DNA from: Prevotella sp. UBA4339
GTDB lineage: Bacteria > Bacteroidota > Bacteroidia > Bacteroidales > Bacteroidaceae
Direction of reading: 5' to 3'
NCBI GenBank assembly: GCA_002393725.1
Contig: DGTJ01000085.1
Coordinates: 1-16,325 of the forward strand
DNA: 16,325 nt
Numbering within the stretch: the first letter of the stretch is position 1; every line of letters starts with the position of its first letter. Below are positions 6,383 through 12,247 of the stretch, one piece after another. The notes under the pieces are model-generated. The model saw only the letters and a list, made by a program, of their open reading frames with translations. It was not told where the DNA came from and made no database searches. The position numbers and the translations under genes are program-made.

Positions 6383-6736
6383 TTGTTTTCAGAAAAGATC
6401 AAAGACTTCCCCATGATCGATTCAAAGGTGGCTCTCGTGGAGAGCCCTAAGAACGCACTGTTTGGAGCACTTGTGTTTCCTCAACAGGTATGGGTGGCGA
6501 CAGGCAGTAAAAACATGCTGAAGCGCCAAGCCCTTATGCCCCTCCAAGGACGCGATGTCATCGTCATACCCGACTGCGATGCTGTCAGCGAATGGAATAA
6601 CATCATCGCCAGCATGCACGACCTGGCAAACTTCACTGTCAGCGACTTTTGCCATCGCATGGCACCAGAGGGGCAGCCAAAGTTCGACATTGCCGACTAT
6701 ATCGTAGAGAAGCGTTTTCAGCCCGAGCCGTTCTGA
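6383..6736 (+). pseudogene. 5'-truncated DUF6371/Toprim-like fragment
   Basis: The frame encodes the C-terminal third of a Toprim-like protein of the DUF6371 type found in Bacteroidales mobile elements. Visible are VALVESPKNAL (Toprim glutamate motif, E20), VWVATGSKNML, VIVIPDCDAVSEW (D64 and D66, the DxD motif) and the family's C-terminal DIADYIVEKRF. Residues are numbered from a TTG at 6383; the frame is preceded directly by TGA (6380-6382) and no zinc-finger or N-terminal half is present. Homology seems to begin near FSEKI, so the gene was cut at about 6380, close to the hairpin cluster. An ATG at 6413 could start a shorter peptide, but the product would be incomplete. Likely a remnant of a mobile element replication or primase gene. 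Confidence 0.7.
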
Positions 6737-6745
6737 CTGTATGAT

Positions 6746-6997
6746 GTGAGTTTTCATGTGAGTTTTTTCAAGCCGTCTGATAAGCGTATGTGCCTGTCAG
6801 ACGGCTAATTACAAGTGCACCGTGAGTTTTTTGAACTTTTTTGCCGGAAACTATTATATTCTACTATTTTTTTATTTCTTTTTAGGGAGTAAAAAAGTAA
6901 AATACTAACATACACAAAGCTAACATCCTGACTATTAGCACCATAGCCCTCCACACAACAACATAAAAAACTCACCAGACTTTCTCAAAAAACTCAC
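6746..6997. repeat. Five GTGAGTTTT(TT) motifs, three direct and two inverted
   Basis: Forward copies are at 6746-6754 (short), 6758-6768 and 6822-6832; inverted AAAAAACTCAC copies are at 6965-6975 and 6987-6997. The copies at 6822-6834 and 6985-6997 match over 13 bp as an inverted pair enclosing the AT-rich block. They could be iterons or the edges of a lost element next to the Toprim remnant; that is inference. Confidence 0.7.
6771..6806 (+). terminator. 10-bp stem-loop after the DUF6371 fragment
   Basis: AGCCGTCTGA (6771-6780) pairs perfectly with TCAGACGGCT (6797-6806) across a 16-nt loop. There is no T-run behind it (AATTACAAG), so terminator function is uncertain; it may be another element-end structure. 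Confidence 0.35.
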
Positions 6998-7006
6998 TTT
7001 GCTTAG

Positions 7007-7034
7007 TGTAACAAGGTAAGAGGCACGATGTCAC
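7007..7034 (+). repeat. 28-bp dispersed repeat, copy 1
   Basis: TGTAACAAGGTAAGAGGCAC followed by GATGTCAC matches 7869-7896 at 24 of 28 bases in the same orientation. Neither copy is in a gene. Confidence 0.75.
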
Positions 7035-7163
7035 TTCGACTTCGATGGAGATCATGGTGAGGAATAGCATGACGGAGACCCGTTCTTATTCTTTTCATAT
7101 GCCCTCCTAAAGCCCGCTCTGGCCATCCGTACCAAGAGCGGAACAGGCCCCACCCTTTTAACC

Positions 7164-7247
7164 GACGAGCCGTAATGTCGTTGATGACGAGCCGTAATGT
7201 CGTTGATGATGAGCCGTAATGTCATTGATGACGAGCCGTAATGTCGT
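7164..7247 (+). repeat. 22-bp tandem repeat, nearly four units
   Basis: The unit GACGAGCCGTAATGTCGTTG plus AT runs at 7164-7185, 7186-7207, 7208-7229 and partly 7230-7247. The first two are identical; the third has two changes. There are no spacers and no coding frame supported by a start, so this is an intergenic minisatellite, likely variable in copy number. Confidence 0.95.
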
Positions 7248-7253
7248 CGCGCT

Positions 7254-7276
7254 CACAAGGTGTCTGACACTTTGTG
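7254..7276. repeat. Palindromic repeat AAGGTGTC-T-GACACTTT, copy 2
   Basis: CACAAGGTGTC, T, GACACTTTGTG gives 11-bp arms with a single G/T mismatch. It shares TGTCTGACACTTTGTG with 6223-6238 and sits directly after the 22-bp tandem repeats. Confidence 0.8.
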
Positions 7277-7345
7277 AGGCCCAATCTGATCGCCGGTCTC
7301 TTCACAGATCAGGTCGCCGTCCTTCCAAGGGGAACGATATACCTG

Positions 7346-7373
7346 TTGACTCCAAGTAGTTCCATTGTATAAT
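7346..7373 (+). promoter_or_regulatory. Sigma70-like promoter inside the MITE-like element
   Basis: TTGACT (7346-7351), 16 bases, then TATAAT (7368-7373). This is close to the classical -35/-10 consensus and unlike the Bacteroidetes promoters elsewhere in the window. The -35-like hexamer lies inside the left inverted repeat. It could be a chance match in AT-rich DNA. Confidence 0.4.
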
Positions 7374-7379
7374 TGGTAT

Positions 7380-7440
7380 ATGCACAATAGGGTTAGTGCA
7401 TAAAGAAAGAGCAACCGTGATTGGCTGCTCATTTTTTTAT
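7380..7440 (+). ncRNA. Candidate small RNA of about 60 nt
   Basis: A transcript starting about 7 nt after TATAAT would contain a 7-bp stem-loop (TATGCAC 7379-7385 with GTGCATA 7396-7402) and end at a GAGCA/TGCTC hairpin followed by seven T. There is no open frame of useful length. Purely structural inference; expression is unknown. Confidence 0.25.
7409..7440. terminator. Intrinsic terminator-like hairpin, possibly bidirectional
   Basis: GAGCAaCC and GGcTGCTC pair around GTGATT (7410-7430), followed by ATTTTTTTAT on the plus strand. On the minus strand the same hairpin is followed by TTTCTTTAT, so it could also end the DUF2442 transcript, whose stop codon is about 60 bp upstream. Confidence 0.6.
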
Positions 7441-7490
7441 ATCTATACACTCTTGATATTTAGAGTCAACAGGTATATAGTTCCCATATT

Positions 7491-7760
7491 TTATGCCATC
7501 TCGTGGGCGTAGTTCTGGTAGTTGCCCAGGATCTGCTCGATATGTATGACTTCGGGGCAAGAGTCCCACGTAACACCACCGCCCATCAGGTACCAGTTGT
7601 TGCGCTCCTTCATGGGAACCTTCTTAATCGACGGGAAAGCGGAGATGGGCATTACTACAGAACGACCGTCCTGCAGGTCTACCTGAAACTTTCCACGCTT
7701 CGGGAAAGACAACCGCTTGATTTCCGGTTTCACATCCCAGTATCCTTCTTTCTTATACAT
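7491..7760 (-). CDS. DUF2442 domain protein
   Basis: This 89-residue protein starts MYKKEGYWDVKPEIKRLSFP. It has the DUF2442 pattern: a beta strand KFQVDLQDGRSVVMPISAFP, a central PSIKKVPMKERNNWYLM, and the closing GGGVTWDSCPEVIHIEQILG. DUF2442 proteins are often paired with DUF4160 proteins and treated as toxin-antitoxin-like; no DUF4160 partner is visible here, so this copy is solitary. The start is supported by a very good promoter 26 bp upstream (7786-7816). The gene ends 5 bp from the inverted repeat of the MITE-like element, whose hairpin may terminate its message. A DNA-linked function is not proven for the family. Confidence 0.8.
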   Translation of the reverse strand: MYKKEGYWDVKPEIKRLSFPKRGKFQVDLQDGRSVVMPISAFPSIKKVPMKERNNWYLMGGGVTWDSCPEVIHIEQILGNYQNYAHEMA

Positions 7761-7785
7761 TAGGCATTCTTTTGTCTTTTGAGGG

Positions 7786-7816
7786 CAAAGTTACGAATTA
7801 TTTCTGATAAAACAAA
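7786..7816 (-). promoter_or_regulatory. Promoter of the DUF2442 gene
   Basis: On the minus strand TTTG (7816-7813), 19 bases, TAACTTTG (7793-7786) is an exact match to the Bacteroidetes consensus. The start codon is at 7760, leaving a short leader of about 20 nt. Confidence 0.8.
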
Positions 7817-7868
7817 GATTCTGCTGAAAAAGTTGTTAAGAAATACCTAACAACTGAATCTTTACGTA

Positions 7869-7896
7869 TGTAACACGGTAAGAGACACAATGTGAC
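7869..7896 (+). repeat. 28-bp dispersed repeat, copy 2
   Basis: TGTAACACGGTAAGAGACAC followed by AATGTGAC pairs with the copy at 7007-7034 (24/28). It lies upstream of the DUF2442 gene, beyond its promoter. Confidence 0.75.
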
Positions 7897-7954
7897 CCGA
7901 TTGGATCAAAAGTAGATAAGTTAAGATCACGGGGACGAGGTGATTGATCTTTTT

Positions 7955-7981
7955 CTCACAGGGGGGCTGTCCCCGTGTGAG
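7955..7981. repeat. Dispersed repeat CTCACAGGGGG-type, copy 2, with dyad symmetry
   Basis: CTCACAGGGGGGCTGTCC matches 5784-5801 at 17/18. Continuing to CCGTGTGAG it forms a stem (CTCACA with TGTGAG, GGGG with CCCC). It lies 15 bp past the stop of the 115-residue gene and could act as its transcript end, but has no T-run. Confidence 0.65.
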
Positions 7982-7996
7982 ACTCTGGTATCGACA

Positions 7997-8344
7997 CTAT
8001 ACATTGCTGCTACGAATCTTTTTGAATTCTTCTTCGCCAAGTATGCTCCTAAACATCTCGTCTACGGAGTTGTAGTGCGTCACCCCGATGCCTTTTTGGG
8101 CATCCTCGATGACCTTCATTGTCTCGTCGTTGAGGTACTCGCCCGTCTCGGGGTCATAGAGGCGTGGCTTAGCCTTTTGTGTCTTGACCTTGGTAACGCC
8201 TTTCAGCATGCTGATGGCCTTCTTGATGTCCTTCAGCATCGACATGTCGCTGATGCTTACCAGCAACTGCCCCTCCTGTGGATACATTGTCGTTCTTGTT
8301 TCCATCGTCGTATCGTTTTTACGTTTGATCGTCACTGTCCCCAT
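7997..8344 (-). CDS. Hypothetical small protein, possibly antitoxin-like
   Basis: This 115-residue protein is not confidently recognised. The N-terminus (MGTVTIKRKNDTTMETRTTM) may be partly untranslated, with Met-14 (METRTTMYPQEG) as an alternative start. A helical part (SMLKDIKKAISMLKGVTKVK) is followed by a C-terminal tail (DAQKGIGVTHYNSVDEMFRS) resembling the toxin-binding tails of RelB/YefM-type antitoxins (KxGxVxxYxSxDEMF). No toxin gene follows; downstream lies repeat DNA. It starts 8 bp after the rhodanese-like gene on the same strand, so it may be the last gene of the phosphatase/rhodanese operon. The antitoxin reading is tentative. Confidence 0.6.
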   Translation of the reverse strand: MGTVTIKRKNDTTMETRTTMYPQEGQLLVSISDMSMLKDIKKAISMLKGVTKVKTQKAKPRLYDPETGEYLNDETMKVIEDAQKGIGVTHYNSVDEMFRSILGEEEFKKIRSSNV

Positions 8345-8352
8345 GATCGGAA

Positions 8353-8772
8353 TTATTTCACTATCTCTTTTCCGGCCTCTTTCCAGCCGTTGATGCCTCC
8401 CTTCAGGTTGACGGCGTCATAGCCTGCCTCGCTCAATATGCGGGCTGCCGTGCTGCTGCGGAATCCGTTACGACAGTACAGGGCTATCGTCTTGCTCTTG
8501 TCAAACTGTTCCTCACACTTCTTCCGGAAGGTGTCCTGCCTCATGTCTATATGAATGGCACCCTTCAGATGGCCGGCATTGAACTCCTCTGTGGAGCACA
8601 CATCGATGAGCACCACCCGATTCTTGTCGGCAATGATCTTCTCAAACTCATCGCAGTCTACCTGGCGCACAGCCTTCACCTCCTGTTGCTGCTCGCTCTT
8701 TGTCTCTGATTTGCATGAGGCCACGCCTACAGCTATGGCCATCAGCATGATGATATAAACGAAGTGTTTCAT
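8353..8772 (-). CDS. Rhodanese-like domain lipoprotein
   Basis: This 139-residue protein starts MKHFVYIIMLMAIAVGVASC, a lipoprotein signal with lipid-modified C20, so it should be membrane-anchored outside the cytoplasm. A complete single rhodanese domain follows (about residues 35-138): VVLIDVCSTEEFNAGHLKGA, the active-site loop YCRNGFRSS with nucleophile C100, and the closing NLKGGINGWKEAGKEI. Members move sulfur as a persulfide on this cysteine or act as redox/sulfur carriers; the substrate here cannot be read. The gene follows the PP2C phosphatase by 22 bp on the same strand and is followed 8 bp later by a small gene, pointing to an operon. The extra cysteines C40, C59 and C86 are unusual and may be redox-active. 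Confidence 0.88.
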   Translation of the reverse strand: MKHFVYIIMLMAIAVGVASCKSETKSEQQQEVKAVRQVDCDEFEKIIADKNRVVLIDVCSTEEFNAGHLKGAIHIDMRQDTFRKKCEEQFDKSKTIALYCRNGFRSSTAARILSEAGYDAVNLKGGINGWKEAGKEIVK

Positions 8773-8794
8773 TATCGTAATAATTAGTTGACTA

Positions 8795-10846
8795 TTATCT
8801 CTTTCTGATGCACAGCATGGTGAGGTCGTCGCTCGGGTCAGCTCCGTTCACGTGCGTCTCCACGTCCTGCTCCAGCGAGTCTATCAGCTGGTGACTTCCC
8901 AGCGTCAGGTGCTTGCGTATGAACTCCTGCAGGCGCTCGTCGCTGTACTGGTCGTGATTGGCATTCTCTGCCTCGTTCAAGCCGTCGGAATACACAAAGA
9001 GCTGCTTGCCGCTGATGTTACCAAGCGTCTGCTCCTCATATTCCAGCCCTTCCCACAGTCCGATGGGGGCATTGGGCTCCATGTCGATAAAGTTGCCGTC
9101 GAGCACGGGCGGATTGTGCCCTGCATTGCAGAATTCGAGCATTCCGCTCTTTATGCTGAGCAGCCCGATAAACATGGTGACGAACATCCCGTTGTCATTG
9201 TTCTGGGCAAGCTCATTGTTCATCGATGTGGCTATCTGAGCCGGCGTCAGGCGGTAGTTGCACAGTGTGCGGAAGAGTCGTGCTGACATCGACATGAAGA
9301 GTGCCGCCGGTACTCCCTTTCCGCTGACGTCGCCCACGCAGAAGTAGAGCTTGTTGTCGATGAGCACGAAGTCGTAGAGGTCGCCACCCACCTCCTTTGC
9401 CGGTCGCATGTGTGCATATATGTCGAGCGTCTGGCTGTTTGGGAAGTCGTGTGGCACCATTGACATCTGTATCTCCCTGGCGATGCGCAGCTCGCTCTCT
9501 ATTCGCTCCTTGGCGGCTGTGGTCTCCTCGAGCTTGTCGTAGGCAGCCTTCAGCTGCTGCAGCTTTATGCGGCGCATGTTGGCATAGAAGACAGTGAAGA
9601 AGAAAGCCAGTACGACGAGCACAGCACTGGCGAGCCACTTTATGCGGTCGGTGCGCCTCTCGTTCTCGTGGGCCAGGATCTGCGAGCGGTATTCGCTCAG
9701 CTGCAGGTCCTTGTTGTTGGCCATGAGGCTGTCGCTCATGCGCAGTGCCTCCATCTCATGCCGCCGCATCTTCTCGTTCTCGAGCGACATGCTGAGTGCC
9801 TGCTCCTGCATCTTCCGGTGGCGGAGCTCGTCGGCCATATCCTCCATCCTCAGCTTCTCGTTGAGCAGGCGCAGGTTCTTTGCCTCGTTCTCGGCATGCA
9901 CCTTGTCGAGCATCATGCCGAAGTCGAGTGAGGTAGTCCTGATCCTCTCGCTGTTCACCGAGTCGAAGAGATGCCAGTATCTGTTCATGAAGTGGTATGC
10001 CTGCTTGTAGTCCTCCATAGCATAGTACAGCTTTGAGTAGTACTGCATCTTCGTCGTCAGCTGTCTGTTGGGCACATGGTCGATTATCTGCTTTGCCTTG
10101 TCGAAGTCTCTGTGCAGTACGGCGTGGTCGAAGTCGATGATGTATCCGAAGTTGTCGTCATGACCGTATTCTGCCTTGAGCTTCTCCCGCTCTGCGTAAG
10201 CCTTGTCGCACTCTTCAGTAGTGGCTTTCCTCGATGCGAGGTTCATGCATCTGTACGACATGGCGGTCAGCCGGTGCTGCATTGTCGCCTTGGGGTCGGC
10301 AAGCACTTTGCTGACGTACTCTTCCACCTTGTCGTATTTGTTCTGCGCCCGCTTGATCTTGCAGATGGCCAGGTAGGTCGGTGAGGCGCTCTCCTCGGGG
10401 TAATGCTTCTTCAGCAGTTCGATGGCATCCTTGTAGCGGTTGAGACCGTCGTCGAGCTGTGCCATACCGGTGTAGATGGTTCCCATGACGAAGTCGGCAG
10501 TGTAGAGACCATAGTAGCTATTCTCCTGCTCTGCCTCTTTGTAGATGGCTTTTGCCAAGTCGATACCCTTGCCCCGGCTGATGTAGGTCGAGGTGTAGAT
10601 GGCTTGGTTGCCATAGGCCTTATAGTAGTCTTTCTCGTTGCGCATGGCCTTGGCCAGTTTCTTCAGCGATTCGGTAGCTGCGAAGAACTCTTTGTCGTTG
10701 CGCTTGCTATAGTGATAGTACATATCCTTCCTCAGCTTCACCAGCGATGCAGTATCAGCCTTTGCCTGCGCCATACAGCTCAGGCTTGCCCACAGAAGCA
10801 GCAGGACAGACGTGATGATGCGTTTATAGAATATGTTTCTTGACAT
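8795..10846 (-). CDS. SpoIIE/RsbU-type PP2C serine phosphatase with TPR sensor
   Basis: This 683-residue protein is counted from the ATG at 10846 (MSRNIFYKRI), which gives a clean signal peptide ending CMAQA. An ATG at 10870 lies at the expected transcription start and is less likely. The periplasmic part (about 30-400) is helical with TPR-like repeats (AYGNQAIYTSTY; GLYTADFVMGTIYTGMAQLD), ending in a long coiled coil. One membrane span lies at about 403-423 (WLASAVLVVLAFFFTVFYAN). A coiled-coil linker (KERIESELRIAREIQMSMVP) leads to the cytosolic phosphatase. Metal-binding motifs are complete: GGDLYDF (~486), GDVSGKG (~504), SDGLNEA (~619) and SDDLTML (~670). Relatives dephosphorylate anti-sigma-factor antagonists; no partner is encoded nearby. 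The long TPR part suggests sensing an envelope signal. Confidence 0.9.
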   Translation of the reverse strand: MSRNIFYKRIITSVLLLLWASLSCMAQAKADTASLVKLRKDMYYHYSKRNDKEFFAATESLKKLAKAMRNEKDYYKAYGNQAIYTSTYISRGKGIDLAKAIYKEAEQENSYYGLYTADFVMGTIYTGMAQLDDGLNRYKDAIELLKKHYPEESASPTYLAICKIKRAQNKYDKVEEYVSKVLADPKATMQHRLTAMSYRCMNLASRKATTEECDKAYAEREKLKAEYGHDDNFGYIIDFDHAVLHRDFDKAKQIIDHVPNRQLTTKMQYYSKLYYAMEDYKQAYHFMNRYWHLFDSVNSERIRTTSLDFGMMLDKVHAENEAKNLRLLNEKLRMEDMADELRHRKMQEQALSMSLENEKMRRHEMEALRMSDSLMANNKDLQLSEYRSQILAHENERRTDRIKWLASAVLVVLAFFFTVFYANMRRIKLQQLKAAYDKLEETTAAKERIESELRIAREIQMSMVPHDFPNSQTLDIYAHMRPAKEVGGDLYDFVLIDNKLYFCVGDVSGKGVPAALFMSMSARLFRTLCNYRLTPAQIATSMNNELAQNNDNGMFVTMFIGLLSIKSGMLEFCNAGHNPPVLDGNFIDMEPNAPIGLWEGLEYEEQTLGNISGKQLFVYSDGLNEAENANHDQYSDERLQEFIRKHLTLGSHQLIDSLEQDVETHVNGADPSDDLTMLCIRKR

Positions 10847-10874
10847 TACTAAATATTCATATTTCTCCAAGCCG

Positions 10875-10906
10875 CAAAGATACTCATAAAAATTGTAAAA
10901 TACGAA
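10875..10906 (-). promoter_or_regulatory. Promoter of the phosphatase operon
   Basis: On the minus strand TTCG (10906-10903), 20 bases, then TATCTTTG (10882-10875) matches the consensus with one mismatch in the -33 box. The predicted start near 10868 argues for translation from 10846. Confidence 0.55.
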
Positions 10907-11006
10907 GTTTTTGCAGAAAAATATTAGGTTTTTGCTTTTTTTTATCTTTAACAGTTGTTAAAGCAGGCAACTTTCCTGTCTTGCTCTCTTTTTCCCTCAA
11001 AAAAAC

Positions 11007-11037
11007 TTTGCCATATCATTTTTTCTTTATACTTTTG
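11007..11037 (+). promoter_or_regulatory. Promoter of the DUF4421 gene
   Basis: TTTG (11007-11010), 19 bases, TACTTTTG (11030-11037) is an exact consensus match. It places the transcript start near 11043, so the ATG at 11041 would be at or before it and the ATG at 11062 is favoured. Confidence 0.75.
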
Positions 11038-11061
11038 CAGATGAAAACAAAAATCAAAGTA

Positions 11062-12069
11062 ATGAGACATCTTCGCGTTATCATTTTTATTACAGCCATA
11101 GTGTCATTTACCGCTTCGTCAGAGGCCCAGAAGCTAACCAAGGCAGAGCGCAGGGCAAAGCTCGACAGCATGCTCGCTGCCCGCTACTACCGCACACCTT
11201 ACGACACCAACTACGTGATAAGGCCTGAAGGCAAACTTACGCTGAAGGCGAGGGTGAACCAGTCGGGCAACTCCTACTACGCCGAGGGCGACCTCTACGG
11301 CACCAAGGCCGAGGCCGACCTGAGCACCGACAACAAGACCACGCTGAGCCTCTCCGTGTCGTATCGCGGCCTGTCACTGGGCGTGGCTATCAACCCGGAG
11401 AAGCTGAGCGGAGCATACAAGGACTATGAGCTGAACGTGAACTACTTCAGCAGCCGCCTGAGCCTCGACCTGAGCTACCAGCGGTCGGAGTCGCTCTCGG
11501 GCGACATCACCGTAGGCGACCAGACGGCGCACATGGAGGCAGGACTGATAAGGATGAGCGTCGTCAACGCTACCGCCTACTACATCTTCAACCACCGCAG
11601 ATTCTCATACCCCGCAGCCTTCACGCAGAGCTACATACAGCGCCGCTCGGCAGGATCATGGCTCGCCGGCATCAGCTATCAGGGCGGAAGCCTTAAGACC
11701 ACCGACGAGATGCTGAGGAAGTATTCCGACGTGGCTGACACAAGGGTCTACGTTGGCCACGTGGGAATAGGAGGAGGATACGGCTACAACCTGGTGCTTG
11801 GAAAGAAATGGCTCTTCCACCTGTCGGCACTGCCATCATTCGTGGTCTACAACCGCAACAACATGGAGGTAAACGGGGTGAGGCAGGATGCAGCCCACGT
11901 GCGCTTCAACATGCTCTTCAACGAGAGAGCCGCCATCGTGCACAACTTCTCATCGACATATTTTGCCGGTGCAACACTCGTGATGAACAACTCGCTCTTC
12001 AAGGATGACGAGGTGACTACCAACCAGAACAAGTGGAGAGTAAGAGCATTTTTCGGGATAAGGCTCTGA
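11062..12069 (+). CDS. DUF4421-like putative outer-membrane protein
   Basis: This 335-residue protein is counted from the ATG at 11062 (MRHLRVIIFITAIVSFTASS), a signal peptide with likely cleavage after SSEA. The open frame extends far upstream to 10840, but the promoter at 11007-11037 rules that out. An ATG at 11041 is an alternative. After a charged segment (KLTKAERRAKLDSMLAARYY) come alternating strands typical of a beta-barrel: TLSLSVSYRGLSLGVAINP, YELNVNYFSSRLSLDLSYQ, ATAYYIFNHRRFSYPAAFTQ, GHVGIGGGYGYNLVLG, WRVRAFFGIRL. The pattern fits DUF4421, outer-membrane proteins of unknown role in Bacteroidales. It diverges from the phosphatase operon and has its own promoter. The next gene also has its own promoter, so this is probably a single-gene unit. 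Confidence 0.8.
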   Translation: MRHLRVIIFITAIVSFTASSEAQKLTKAERRAKLDSMLAARYYRTPYDTNYVIRPEGKLTLKARVNQSGNSYYAEGDLYGTKAEADLSTDNKTTLSLSVSYRGLSLGVAINPEKLSGAYKDYELNVNYFSSRLSLDLSYQRSESLSGDITVGDQTAHMEAGLIRMSVVNATAYYIFNHRRFSYPAAFTQSYIQRRSAGSWLAGISYQGGSLKTTDEMLRKYSDVADTRVYVGHVGIGGGYGYNLVLGKKWLFHLSALPSFVVYNRNNMEVNGVRQDAAHVRFNMLFNERAAIVHNFSSTYFAGATLVMNNSLFKDDEVTTNQNKWRVRAFFGIRL

Positions 12070-12187
12070 AAAGCGTCTATATTCCATCCACTTTTATAGC
12101 CATTATGCAAAAGACCCAAACAACTTAATAATCAGGCAATTACAAAAGTAGAAGGCAGTCGTGCATTCCACTTATTGGTCTTTCTCG

Positions 12188-12219
12188 TTTGGAGCGTCTT
12201 AAAGAAATCTGTAATTTTG
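12188..12219 (+). promoter_or_regulatory. Promoter of the GH3 gene
   Basis: TTTG (12188-12191), 20 bases, TAATTTTG (12212-12219) matches the consensus. Transcription from about 12226 gives a leader of about 22 nt before the ATG at 12248. Confidence 0.75.
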
Positions 12220-12247
12220 CAGTCAGAAACTTAGCTTCACAAGAAAT

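Larger units (their letters stand above)
6737..7253. other. Gene-free, repeat-rich intergenic region
   Basis: No credible gene is present. The stretch holds GTGAGTTTTTT repeats in both orientations (6746-6997), a 10-bp stem-loop (6771-6806), a very AT-rich block (6840-6960), one copy of a 28-bp dispersed repeat (7007-7034) and the 22-bp tandem repeats (7164-7247). Confidence 0.7.
7330..7485. mobile_element. MITE-like 156-bp element with 23-bp terminal inverted repeats
   Basis: GGGAACGATATACCTGTTGA with CTC (7330-7352) is the complement of 7463-7485 with one mismatch in 23 (22/23). The 110 bp between them contain no transposase but do contain a TTGACT/TATAAT pair, two stem-loops and a T-run. 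The right end stops 5 bp from the DUF2442 stop codon. No flanking direct duplication is evident, so insertion by transposition is inferred from the inverted repeats only; alternatively it is a large structured regulatory unit. Confidence 0.65.

Noticed and set aside
7164..7247. CRISPR array
   Set aside because: The 22-bp units abut without spacers and no cas gene is present.
7253..7450. 65-residue minus-strand ORF
   Set aside because: It is a chance frame running through the MITE-like element and the GTGTC palindrome, with no recognised domain or promoter.
10840..11061. N-terminal extension of the DUF4421 protein
   Set aside because: An exact promoter at 11007-11037 lies inside the extension, and a proper signal peptide begins at 11062.
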